A stretch of DNA of 64,000 bases from the NCBI RefSeq assembly GCF_002218085.1, contig NZ_BDUC01000002.1, positions 682,001 to 746,000 on the forward strand. Direction: 5' to 3'. This document shows, in pieces, positions 18,306-25,566 of the stretch. The notes below the pieces were generated by a model, which saw only the letters and a program-made list of their open reading frames with translations, was not told where the DNA came from and ran no database searches. The position numbers and the translations under genes were made by a program. Source of the stretch: Tolypothrix sp. NIES-4075. Its GTDB lineage: Bacteria > Cyanobacteriota > Cyanobacteriia > Cyanobacteriales > Nostocaceae. Within the stretch, counting starts at the first letter, position 1. Every line of letters starts with the position of its first letter.

Positions 18306-18581
18306 TCACTTTTGCGTCAGCCTTGCGACTTTACGATCGTAATTGTTATTTGCCCAGCGCACGTAGATAAAAATTAATACCCATGCGGAAATGATTACCA
18401 GCGCCCCCAATAAAATACCGAGGCTGAGTCCGGGAACTACCAATGAACCCAGCAGAGGTTTATTAAACGCAATCAGCAGAATGAAGCCAAAGTAGATAAA
18501 CATCATGACTCCACTGAGTATCAGCGATACTCGCCAGCGTTCAGCCGCCAGAGATTGGAGAGCTTTTGTCCGATCGTCCAT
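18306..18581 (-). CDS. DUF485-family small membrane protein, symporter partner
   Basis: A 91-residue protein with two transmembrane helices (about 19-40, SLILSGVMMFIYFGFILLIA, and 55-76, LGILLGALVIISAWVLIFIY) and the DUF485 end signature YVRWANNNYDRKVARL. In many bacteria this family (YjcH) precedes the acetate/monocarboxylate symporter gene and is thought to be an accessory subunit, and the same order is seen here. The usual gap of a few bases has been widened to about 240 by repeats. Confidence 0.88.
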   Translation of the reverse strand: MDDRTKALQSLAAERWRVSLILSGVMMFIYFGFILLIAFNKPLLGSLVVPGLSLGILLGALVIISAWVLIFIYVRWANNNYDRKVARLTQK

Positions 18582-18977
18582 GTCTTGCTTTGCGACGAAT
18601 AAAGATTAGGTCAGATTCTCTCATTGAATCTAATTTATATGCCATTTTCTTAAAAATTATTTAGTAAATATATTGCTACTTCAAGTAACAAATTAACCTC
18701 AAAAGGTGAAGTTATTCGTAGTAAGCGTGAATAGCGCTTGTTTACTCAAATCTCACTAAAAGCCTGAAAATATGTTTTACACAGACAGGAGATTGCGGGT
18801 AGATAGAGTACACTGCATAGGCGATCGCTTTGGGACACTTAAGCAATAAAATCCCCGACCATCAGAAAATTAGGAGGGGTGTATGCGTTTAAGTAATAAT
18901 TACAATTTATGCGCTTCCCTAACGATCTCTTAAAGGCGATGCCTGCGGTGCTTGCTAGCCGACGCCGACGATGAAAA

Positions 18978-19103
18978 TTGCCGTCGAGACCGCTAGTGAA
19001 TGCGGAAATTATTACAACTGCGGTCTGTGCGGCAATGTTCTTTGGTGGCAATCATACCAAGGCTTGTAACTATATGAAACAGCGTCAATTGATAAAAGAA
19101 GTG
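18978..19103 (+). pseudogene. Fragment of a DDE transposase (IS4/IS982-like N-terminal part)
   Basis: One plus frame gives LPSRPLVNAEIITTAVCAAM followed by FFGGNHTKACNYMKQRQLI. This resembles the N-terminal segment of cyanobacterial DDE transposases in which AEIITTA..AAMFFGGN precedes a conserved YIPNMLSKSRF-type block. That block and everything after it are missing, and the frame ends at an unrelated stop near 19149. It is an insertion-sequence relic in the 810-base gap (18582-19393) upstream of the kinase/HopA1 cluster. The rest of that gap shows no gene. The family call is from memory of the motif. Confidence 0.5.
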
Positions 19104-19393
19104 TTACTAAATTTACAAATTTTATGCTATTACACGGTATCTAGATGCTAATTAATGATTTGTTTCATCAAATAGGGATGATACTAAAATAACTTAGTAA
19201 TTGTACGGAATATCTTTTAGACTCATTGCCAGTGTTAACTTTGTGATAATAGGCAAAGTTGCCTTAATGAATTACTAGATACATCAGTAAAAATGATACG
19301 CTGTAAGACAGCCGATAAATCCAGTTGTGTAAGAGGAGAAGTTGGGCAATTCCTCAAAGCCAGCAGGATGGATACATCAACTGACGATAGTTT

Positions 19394-20665
19394 ATGACAT
19401 TTGTATTAAGTTCTCAGAATATTTTTAATTACTTAGTTGAGCATAGACTCTGTACTCAGTTGGAGCAAGGTCTGTATCAAGTTGAACCGATAAGAGCAAA
19501 AAACTTCAATTTATTACTGACTTTACCAGATAGTCGGAAACTACTGATTAAGCAAGAACGACACAATCAAGAAGGCAAAACAGCTGGTGAGTTTTTGAGT
19601 GAATGGCGAATTCAAGAATTTTTACAAAAATTTCCAGAACTTAGCGACCTTCGACCTTGGATGCCGGAGGTGCTTCATTTTGAGGCTGAATATTCGATCA
19701 TTGTTTTCAGCTACTTGGATAACTATCGGGATTTAGCAGATTTCTACGGAAAAGAAAAGATTTTTCCAACTCAAATTGCAAGAGCGATCGCCACCATCCT
19801 CGCCACCATCCATCGAGCCACTTTCAACCGCCAAGACTATCAGGAATTCTTCTCGGCAAAACCTAATAATCTCAGCCCTGCTCATGTGCCTAACTGGGTT
19901 CGTAGTATAGAACGGATCGGACCAGAAATTTTTGGTATAGTTCCTGCTGATGGGCTGAAATTCTTTAAGCTTTATCAGCGATACGAAAGCTTAGGGCAGG
20001 CAATTCGAGAACTTGCCGATGTTTTCCAACCCTGTTGCCTGACTCACAATGATCTTAAACTCAACAACATTCTCCTACACAATAATTGGGAGCAAGAAAC
20101 TCCCAATATCATACGGCTGATTGATTGGGAGCGTTCTTCTTGGGGAGATCCTGCTTTTGATTTGGGAACGCTCATTGCCAGCTACCTGCAAATCTGGCTG
20201 AGTAGCTTAGTTATTAGTAAGTCTCTGACAATCGAAGAATCTCTGCGTCTGGCTATGACACCCCTAGAACAGCTTCAACCTTCCATTGCTGCTCTGACTA
20301 GCGCTTATTTCGATAACTTCCGGGAGATTTTAGAGCATCGCCCCAATTTTTTGCTGCAAGTTGTGCAATTTACGGGGTTGGCATTAATTCAACAGATTCA
20401 GGCAATGATTCAGTACCAAAAATCCTTTGGCAATAAAGGGATTTGTATGCTTCAGGTTGCCAAGAGTTTGTTATGTCGTCCGGAACAATCTTTGGCGACT
20501 GTTTTCGGAACCGCAGCGACAGAACTCACTCAATTAGGGACTAAATTGCCCTCAGACTCCAAGTCTGGGGCTACACAAACGAAGTCCCTTCGGGTTCGCC
20601 AGAGCCGGCACGAGGGAAACCCTCCCGCAGCGCTGGACTCACCGCCTTCGCGGACTAATCTTTAG
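19394..20665 (+). CDS. APH-fold kinase, putative lanthipeptide Ser/Thr kinase (K1)
   Basis: A 423-residue protein of the aminoglycoside-phosphotransferase/choline-kinase fold. Visible catalytic set: Lys53 in LLIKQER, Glu70 in SEWRI, the catalytic loop HNDLKLNN (His218, Asp220, Asn225), and the metal Asp244 in LIDWERSSWGDP. All key residues are present, so it should be active. The next gene on the strand is HopA1-domain Y1, then a lanthipeptide-like precursor; in class V clusters a kinase of this type (LxmK) phosphorylates core Ser/Thr. Residues from about 385 are coded by dispersed repeat DNA and look like a grown tail. Confidence 0.85.
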   Translation: MTFVLSSQNIFNYLVEHRLCTQLEQGLYQVEPIRAKNFNLLLTLPDSRKLLIKQERHNQEGKTAGEFLSEWRIQEFLQKFPELSDLRPWMPEVLHFEAEYSIIVFSYLDNYRDLADFYGKEKIFPTQIARAIATILATIHRATFNRQDYQEFFSAKPNNLSPAHVPNWVRSIERIGPEIFGIVPADGLKFFKLYQRYESLGQAIRELADVFQPCCLTHNDLKLNNILLHNNWEQETPNIIRLIDWERSSWGDPAFDLGTLIASYLQIWLSSLVISKSLTIEESLRLAMTPLEQLQPSIAALTSAYFDNFREILEHRPNFLLQVVQFTGLALIQQIQAMIQYQKSFGNKGICMLQVAKSLLCRPEQSLATVFGTAATELTQLGTKLPSDSKSGATQTKSLRVRQSRHEGNPPAALDSPPSRTNL

Positions 20666-20740
20666 CCTGCGGAGGTAGGCTTTGTCTGTGTAGCCGCGAT
20701 TTCTAATCGCCAGGTTTTTTTGCATTTGGGATGCTCCCAG

Positions 20741-20986
20741 ATTGATATTTAATTCCGACGAAACTATATGCAATTAGAAAATTTTTCTCAAACTCAAATG
20801 TATAAGTTATATCAAATCCAGGTTATGAATTGTCATTGCGAGCGCAACGTAGTGGAGCGAAGCAATCGCAAGGGCTGGGATTGCTTCGCTTCGTTCGCAA
20901 TGACTGTAGATATTTTGTTCATCTACGTTATTGATGTTTAATCGCGACGAAACTATATGCAACTAGAAAATTCTTCTCAAACTCAA
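20741..20986. repeat. 57-bp direct duplication of the Y1 gene start around a REP palindrome
   Basis: 20741-20797 and 20930-20986 are near-identical (about five mismatches), both holding GACGAAACTATATGCAA and AACTCAA. The second copy contains the true ATG and first ten codons of Y1. The first copy is a headless duplicate that runs into unrelated sequence. Between them lies the palindrome at 20832-20904. Confidence 0.8.
20832..20904. repeat. REP-like palindrome GTCATTGCGA...TCGCAATGAC
   Basis: A 73-bp imperfect inverted repeat. The arms start GTCATTGCGAGCG and end CGTTCGCAATGAC, with inner arms GAAGCAATC / GATTGCTTC. This sequence type is a widespread dispersed repeat in bacteria. Confidence 0.75.
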
Positions 20987-22078
20987 CAGCCAGATTCTGC
21001 TTCACAACAGCTGCTGCATACTTTGCAAGATATCGTCAGCAATGTGCAAATCCACTCCAACTTCTGTATTAGCCATCCAAATTACAAACCTTTTGAATTA
21101 CCAGATGAGGTAATCGCCCGCTTCCAGCAAATGCCTGCGGATATTCAGAATAAGTATTTTGGCTTGCAACTGCGATCGTTTCTCTACGGTATCTATTACA
21201 ATGGCTCTATGCGAGCAGCTTTCGCACCAGACGCCGATTCAGCGGGTTTGGCACTCCAGCAGGATTTAGAAAATAACACCCGCCTCGGAGTAGATATAGC
21301 ATTTTACGAACGGTTGCACTCGTCCAATCAAGGCAGCGGCTATTTTGACTCAGGTTGGTCTGTAGTGAGGCAAGAAAGCGATCGCACTCTTGCTGTAACC
21401 AAAAATGGTTTAACTTTATATGTTCAACCAGAGAAGCATCTGCAACTCGCCGAACAATCTGCCGCTGTAGGTGAGTTGGTAGCTATCCGAATGCCTCGTA
21501 ATTTTGTGCAAAACGGGTTCTACATGGCAGTGAGCAATGCAGGACCACGCAGTTATAATCATCCAAACCGCCAGCCAGAAATTGTGCGAATTTACTTCAA
21601 TTTCAGCCCAGAAGGTGCGGTGGCGGTCATAAGCAGTCTGACGCGCCAGTTGAACGATATTTTGATTCCCTTTACCTTTAAGGTTCTATACAACCCAGGT
21701 GATTACGGGCGTTATGACTCAGGAGTACTCTATTTTGAGAAGAGTAACTATGAAGCCGTCCGCCAGGTTCTTGAGACTGTCTATGCACAAACAAAAGCGC
21801 ATTTTAACACAGATGTCCCCCTATTCACCAAGTTACTGGCACCAGGGCTTAGTTTAGCAGAGGAACCAGACCGCAAATTTGCAGAACAAGAAAGCTTTGG
21901 GATGAACCGCTGCCAAATTGTTGCCAATGGTTTGCTGTCAGCTTGGCACTCGCTTGATAACTCTCCAGAAGAGCGGATGACTGCTATCCTCCAGCAGTTC
22001 TCACTTTTGGGAGTTGAATTGCTGCGTTCCTACCTTAATGCTAACTCTGTGGACATATATACGCCGTTTAACTTGTAA
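20957..22078 (+). CDS. HopA1-domain protein, putative lanthipeptide phospho-lyase (Y1)
   Basis: A 373-residue protein of the T3SS effector HopA1 family. It shares with Y2 (24319) the blocks YFNFSPE, FKVLYNPGDYGRYDSG / FEVLHNPLNYRLYNSG, PLFTKLLAPGLSLAE, FGMNRCQIVAN and YLNANSVDIYTP. HopA1-like LxmY acts as the lyase in class V lanthipeptide synthesis, removing phosphate from phospho-Ser/Thr to leave dehydroalanine or dehydrobutyrine. Here it lies between kinase K1 and the precursor gene, which fits that role. No signal peptide, so cytosolic. Its 5' end has been duplicated upstream. Confidence 0.85.
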   Translation: MQLENSSQTQQPDSASQQLLHTLQDIVSNVQIHSNFCISHPNYKPFELPDEVIARFQQMPADIQNKYFGLQLRSFLYGIYYNGSMRAAFAPDADSAGLALQQDLENNTRLGVDIAFYERLHSSNQGSGYFDSGWSVVRQESDRTLAVTKNGLTLYVQPEKHLQLAEQSAAVGELVAIRMPRNFVQNGFYMAVSNAGPRSYNHPNRQPEIVRIYFNFSPEGAVAVISSLTRQLNDILIPFTFKVLYNPGDYGRYDSGVLYFEKSNYEAVRQVLETVYAQTKAHFNTDVPLFTKLLAPGLSLAEEPDRKFAEQESFGMNRCQIVANGLLSAWHSLDNSPEERMTAILQQFSLLGVELLRSYLNANSVDIYTPFNL

Positions 22079-22102
22079 CGGAAATTACTTAATATGATAG
22101 AT

Positions 22103-22131
22103 CTACTTTGTATAAAGAATGATATTATAAT
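22103..22131 (+). promoter_or_regulatory. Candidate promoter of the precursor gene
   Basis: TATAAT at 22126-22131 is a perfect -10 box. CTACTT at 22103-22108 sits 17 bases upstream as a weak -35. This would start RNA near 22138, about 20 bases before the ATG, with AGGAA (22144-22148) as the ribosome site. It implies separate transcription of the precursor from K1-Y1. Confidence 0.5.
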
Positions 22132-22158
22132 TATTAGTAATTCAGGAACACTTAAATC

Positions 22159-22359
22159 ATGAAAAACACAGATAAGAACATCACAAATAACATCAAAAAT
22201 GATGTTCCAGTCGCCGGAACTGACTTGTTTGCCGATTCTGAAGACTTCTTGAATGAACTGACCGATAGTGAATTGGTTCAAATAGCAGGAGGAAGTAGCG
22301 GGTTGAGCCTATTGCTCTGTCATGAGCCTAGCAACGTCAGCTTAGCTGGTTGTGACTAA
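22159..22359 (+). CDS. Lanthipeptide-type precursor peptide with double-glycine leader
   Basis: A 66-residue peptide. The leader (1-45) is acidic and ends in LTDSELVQIAGG, the classic double-glycine site cut by C39 peptidase transporters. The core (46-66) contains Ser46, 47, 50, 58 and 61, Cys54 and Cys65, and no Thr. Ser47-x2-Ser50-x3-Cys54 and Ser58-x2-Ser61-x3-Cys65 are two exact copies of the S-x2-S-x3-C motif that yields labionin or lanthionine in class III peptides. The gene lies between two kinase/HopA1 pairs, has its own ribosome site (AGGAA, ten bases from the ATG), and is followed by a strong hairpin. Product chemistry is inferred. Confidence 0.85.
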   Translation: MKNTDKNITNNIKNDVPVAGTDLFADSEDFLNELTDSELVQIAGGSSGLSLLLCHEPSNVSLAGCD

Positions 22360-22375
22360 GACTCTTTTGGTCTAT

Positions 22376-22415
22376 TTTCATCATAGAGAGAGTTACAGCA
22401 AACTCTATGATGAAA
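22376..22415 (+). terminator. Hairpin after the precursor gene (partial terminator)
   Basis: Perfect 13-bp inverted repeat TTTCATCATAGAG / CTCTATGATGAAA with a 14-base loop, 17 bases past the precursor stop. No clean T tract follows. Such hairpins between a RiPP precursor and later genes stabilise the short message and let only some transcripts continue. Confidence 0.6.
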
Positions 22416-22443
22416 TTCAAAGTAAAAAACATAAAATAAATTA

Positions 22444-22520
22444 TGTAGGTTGGGTTGAGGAACGAAACCCAACACCTGCCTAGCTTTTGTTGAGTTGCGC
22501 TCCGCTTAACCCAAGCTACA
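22444..22520. repeat. Dispersed palindrome TGTAGGTTGGGTT ... AACCCAAGCTACA
   Basis: Imperfect inverted repeat of about 77 bp with an inner copy of GGTTGGGTTGAGGAACGAAACCC. Common as a dispersed element in bacterial genomes. It separates the precursor unit from K2. Confidence 0.6.
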
Positions 22521-22637
22521 ATTCTACAATTATAGCTAAATATAGAGTGGGGTAATACCTACTCGATGATTCCTTTATTGAATTCAATTCACCACGTCAT
22601 AAAACACACTCGTCTGATAAGAAGAAAGAAGCTTTTT

Positions 22638-23822
22638 GTGACTATCAAACTCAACTCTAAAAATTTATTTTATTACTTAATTGATGCTGCTATATGCCAA
22701 AAAGACGACTTAGACTCTCTAAAAGTTGATGTTAATAGCAAGACTTTTCATTGGGTCATCGAGTTGAGCCAAAATCAGGGCAATCTGTTTGTTAAGCAGC
22801 TACCTCATTCTAGTACACTTGATAACGATGTTAGGATTTCTAAAGAGTGGAAGCTTTATAATTTTTTGCAGTCTTACAAAGATTTAGATTACATCTCGTC
22901 ATTAACTCCAGAAGTCCTGCATTTTGATGACAGCAATTCGATACTAATATACAAATGTCCAAGTGATTATATTACCTTACAAAGTTATTATGAAAATCAG
23001 GAAGCTTTCCCAATTGCGCTTGCAGAATTGCTAGGAACAACTTTAGCAAAGCTACATTCACAGACGATGAGTTTTCAGGAGTGCTACACTTTTCTAACTG
23101 AGTTGGAAGAATGTAAACTTAAGTACCAACTTCCTTATCCTGATTATCTTTCTAACTATCTTATCAGCCGTATTGAACCTGAGAGTTTAAAGAAGAGTCA
23201 ATCGCTTTCTTGGAGATTTCTTGGTATTTTTCAACAATCCGAAGCTGTGAGGGAAATCGTTACAGATATGGTGTTGAATCATCGCCACTGCTGTTTAACA
23301 CACAATAATATTCAATTTCATAAGATTTTCATACCTAGACATTGGGAGAAGTTAGTATCGGAAATTCAGGATTCTGATCAAAGCCTAATTAAGATTGTTG
23401 ATTGGGAAGCATGTAGTTGGGGCGATCCAGCTTGCGATTTAGGAAAAGCAATTCTTGGCTATTTTCTCTTCTGGCTCAATAGTATGATTGTAGATCCTGC
23501 TATTGAGATTAAAAAATCTATACAACTAGCCACAATCCCTCTAGAAGTCGTTCGGACTTCAATTGTAGCCATGACAAAAGCTTATATTAACACTTACCCA
23601 AAGATTCTAGAAGATTATCCGGAATTTGTCAAGCGGGTTATTCAGTTTGCTGGACTTGGTTTAATTTATCAACTATTAGCAGAATTTCAACTTCAGCCAG
23701 ATATGGCTTTAAATCACCAAGAGCTATATTTTTTCATTGGTGCACAATTACTCTGTAAGCCAGAAAAATTTCTGTCATTGAAAGAGGGAACAGGGAACAG
23801 GGAACAGGGAACAGGGGAATAA
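22638..23822 (+). CDS. APH-fold kinase homologue without catalytic Asp (K2), putative pseudokinase
   Basis: Start set at GTG 22638. The product then lines up with K1 from the first residue (MTIKLNSKNLFYYL against MTFVLSSQNIFNYL) and puts Lys53 and Glu70 at the same numbers; ATG 22566 would add 24 residues. In the catalytic loop K1 HNDLKLNN reads HNNIQFHK here: Asp becomes Asn224 and the metal-binding Asn becomes Lys229. The later metal Asp (IVDWEACSWGDP) is kept. It probably binds nucleotide but cannot transfer phosphate normally. It may regulate K1, deliver the leader peptide, or be decaying. Its last codons (GTGNREQGTGE) are repeat DNA. Confidence 0.8.
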   Translation: MTIKLNSKNLFYYLIDAAICQKDDLDSLKVDVNSKTFHWVIELSQNQGNLFVKQLPHSSTLDNDVRISKEWKLYNFLQSYKDLDYISSLTPEVLHFDDSNSILIYKCPSDYITLQSYYENQEAFPIALAELLGTTLAKLHSQTMSFQECYTFLTELEECKLKYQLPYPDYLSNYLISRIEPESLKKSQSLSWRFLGIFQQSEAVREIVTDMVLNHRHCCLTHNNIQFHKIFIPRHWEKLVSEIQDSDQSLIKIVDWEACSWGDPACDLGKAILGYFLFWLNSMIVDPAIEIKKSIQLATIPLEVVRTSIVAMTKAYINTYPKILEDYPEFVKRVIQFAGLGLIYQLLAEFQLQPDMALNHQELYFFIGAQLLCKPEKFLSLKEGTGNREQGTGE

Positions 23823-23884
23823 ATTAATCTGTCATTGAAAGAGGGAACAGGGAACAAGGAACAGGGAACAGGGGAATAAATTAA
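23771..23884. repeat. 57-bp tandem duplication across the K2 stop codon
   Basis: 23771-23827 and 23828-23884 are the same 57 bp with one mismatch. Each contains GAAAGAGGGAACAGGGAACA heptads and GGGGAATAAATTAA. The first copy holds the K2 stop codon. It forms the left flank of the four-helix-bundle pseudogene. Confidence 0.88.
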
Positions 23885-23895
23885 GAGGTTTTTAA

Positions 23896-24258
23896 ATGTC
23901 AGAAATTAATGATTTTAAAGACTTAAAAATTTGGCAAAAAGGCATGGATATAGCCGAAAAGTGTTATTTATTGACGAAACTCTTCCCTAAAGACGAGTTA
24001 TATGGTATGGTGCAACAAATCAGGAGATCTGCTGCATCTGTTCCAGCTAACATAGCATAAGGATATGGAAGAAGATCAACGGCTGAGTACATCAGATTTC
24101 TTAATATTGCCCAAGGGTCAATTAACGAATTAGAAACACATATTATTTTATCTCATAGGGTAGGATTATCTAACAAAAATGATATAGAATCGATTATTTA
24201 TTTACTTCGAGAAGAGAGTCGAATGATTATTGCTCTTATTAAAAAGCTAGAACAATGA
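23896..24258 (+). pseudogene. Four-helix-bundle protein (S23 / bAvd-like), one nonsense codon
   Basis: Starting MSEINDFKDLKIWQKGMDIA, the frame gives the S23 (23S rRNA intervening-sequence) four-helix-bundle family over 120 codons, ending IALIKKLEQ. At codon 55 the invariant PANIAEGYGR motif reads PANIA-stop-GYGR (GAA to TAA at 24058-24060), and the frame then continues intact. The family includes the bAvd accessory protein of diversity-generating retroelements, but no reverse transcriptase or variable-repeat pair is present. Its 3' end overlaps the ATG of Y2. The flanks are inverted heptad repeats, suggesting it arrived as a unit. Confidence 0.88.
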
Positions 24259-24363
24259 CTTCTGTTCCCCGTTCCCCGTTGCCTGTTCCCTCTTTCAAAA
24301 TAGGACTGCTATAGAACAATGACTTCTGTTCCCTGTTCCCCGTTGCCTGTTCCCTCTTTCAAA
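24248..24363. repeat. 52-bp direct repeat covering the S23 end and the Y2 start
   Basis: 24248-24299 and 24312-24363 are identical but for one base; both run from TAGAACAATGACTTCTG to CCCTCTTTCAAA. The first copy supplies the stop of the S23 frame and the second the ATG and first fifteen codons of Y2. Read in reverse, the CCCTCTTTC end mirrors the GAAAGAGGG left flank at 23779. Confidence 0.88.
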
Positions 24364-25434
24364 GAGACTTTACACGATATTGCTGACAACATTCAAATAG
24401 AATTCTCCGAATTACGCATCAGTGATTCTCACTATCCTCCTATAGTAACTCCTACTGCTACTGTGGCACAACTGCAAAAAATGCCTCAGTTAATTCAGTA
24501 TAAATATTTAAATTCTCAGTTATTAAAATTTATATATAGCATTTACTTTGAAGGTTCGCGTACAACAGAAGTCAGCCCAGGAATTAAGACGAACGAACAA
24601 ATTCTACAAGAAATAGATTCCAGAGAAATAGACTGGGAGTTTTATGAACAACTGGACAGAAACAATGATGGGAGAGGTTTTTTTCACCCCGGATACCACA
24701 TCATTAGACAAGAAGCTGATGGTAGCCTTGCCACAGAGTTCGATGGTGCGATTCTACACATCCAGCGAGAACGTCATCTTCCTTTATCTTTGCAATCAGC
24801 TACTGTAAATGATCCAGTAGCAGTATTGTTACCTTCTAGCTTTATTCATGGAAATAGGTATAGAGCAAATGGCGATGGTATAGGTGGTTTACCGCCTATG
24901 AAATTTCACAGTGAGGGAATAGTTGTTTACTTCAACTTCAGTCCAGAAGCTGCTGTTTGGGCTATGAAATATTTAACGACAAAATTGAATGAAGTTAAAG
25001 TTCCCTTCGCCTTTGAGGTATTACACAACCCTTTGAACTACAGGTTGTATAACTCAGGATTTCTCAAGTTTCTTTATAATCCAGACGAGTCTTACCGATA
25101 CAAAGAAATTCTTTTGCCAGTCTTACAGACGATTTATGCAGAAAATAAATCCCACTTTCGGGAGCAGGTTCCCATATTTACCAAGGTACTCGCACCTGGT
25201 ATCGGGTTAGCCGAACATCCTGCTTCTGAACTCAAGTTTGGACTTCAACAACAGTTTGGAGAAAATCGCTGCGAAATTGTTGCCAATGCAATGCTTGAAG
25301 CTCATCAAAACGGCGATGAATCAAAACAAGCTCGGATGAAATATATTATCCAACACTTTCAACGATTGGGGCTTGACATCGAGCGTCCCTACCTCAATCC
25401 TAACTCGGAAGATATTTACACACCATTGGAGTGA
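24319..25434 (+). CDS. HopA1-domain protein, second copy (Y2)
   Basis: A 371-residue paralogue of Y1 with the same HopA1 blocks (YFNFSPEAAVWAMKYL, VPIFTKVLAPGIGLAE, FGENRCEIVAN, YLNPNSEDIYTP). The homology to Y1 begins only at FKETLHDIADNIQI; the preceding MTSVPCSPLPVPS is encoded by repeat DNA shared with the S23 element. The native start has therefore been replaced or lost, and expression depends on a borrowed ATG. If active, it would pair with K2 or act on the same precursor. The minus-strand neighbour converges on it. Confidence 0.82.
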   Translation: MTSVPCSPLPVPSFKETLHDIADNIQIEFSELRISDSHYPPIVTPTATVAQLQKMPQLIQYKYLNSQLLKFIYSIYFEGSRTTEVSPGIKTNEQILQEIDSREIDWEFYEQLDRNNDGRGFFHPGYHIIRQEADGSLATEFDGAILHIQRERHLPLSLQSATVNDPVAVLLPSSFIHGNRYRANGDGIGGLPPMKFHSEGIVVYFNFSPEAAVWAMKYLTTKLNEVKVPFAFEVLHNPLNYRLYNSGFLKFLYNPDESYRYKEILLPVLQTIYAENKSHFREQVPIFTKVLAPGIGLAEHPASELKFGLQQQFGENRCEIVANAMLEAHQNGDESKQARMKYIIQHFQRLGLDIERPYLNPNSEDIYTPLE

Positions 25435-25566
25435 ACCAACGGTGTGAGTTCATTAATTTTATAAATTGCTTCTTGCGATAATAGTAAATAGCAAAAAATG
25501 CGCGTTACAAAATGTAACGCACCCGATAATTTCAACTTTATTCATCGATTTTGAACTCAGCACTAT
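25435..25566. terminator. Convergent gap with short hairpin
   Basis: GCGTTACAAAATGTAACGC at about 25503-25521 forms an eight-pair stem between the converging Y2 and MprF-like genes and may end transcription in both directions. Nothing else is visible. Confidence 0.45.

Noticed and set aside
19293..19397. 34-codon frame overlapping the K1 start by ATGA, considered as a second precursor peptide
   Set aside because: No leader motif or GG site, one Cys pair with poor spacing, and no ribosome site; overlap is probably chance.
23896..24258. Diversity-generating retroelement suggested by an Avd-like protein
   Set aside because: No reverse transcriptase frame, template repeat or variable repeat is present; the flanking repeats are simple heptads.
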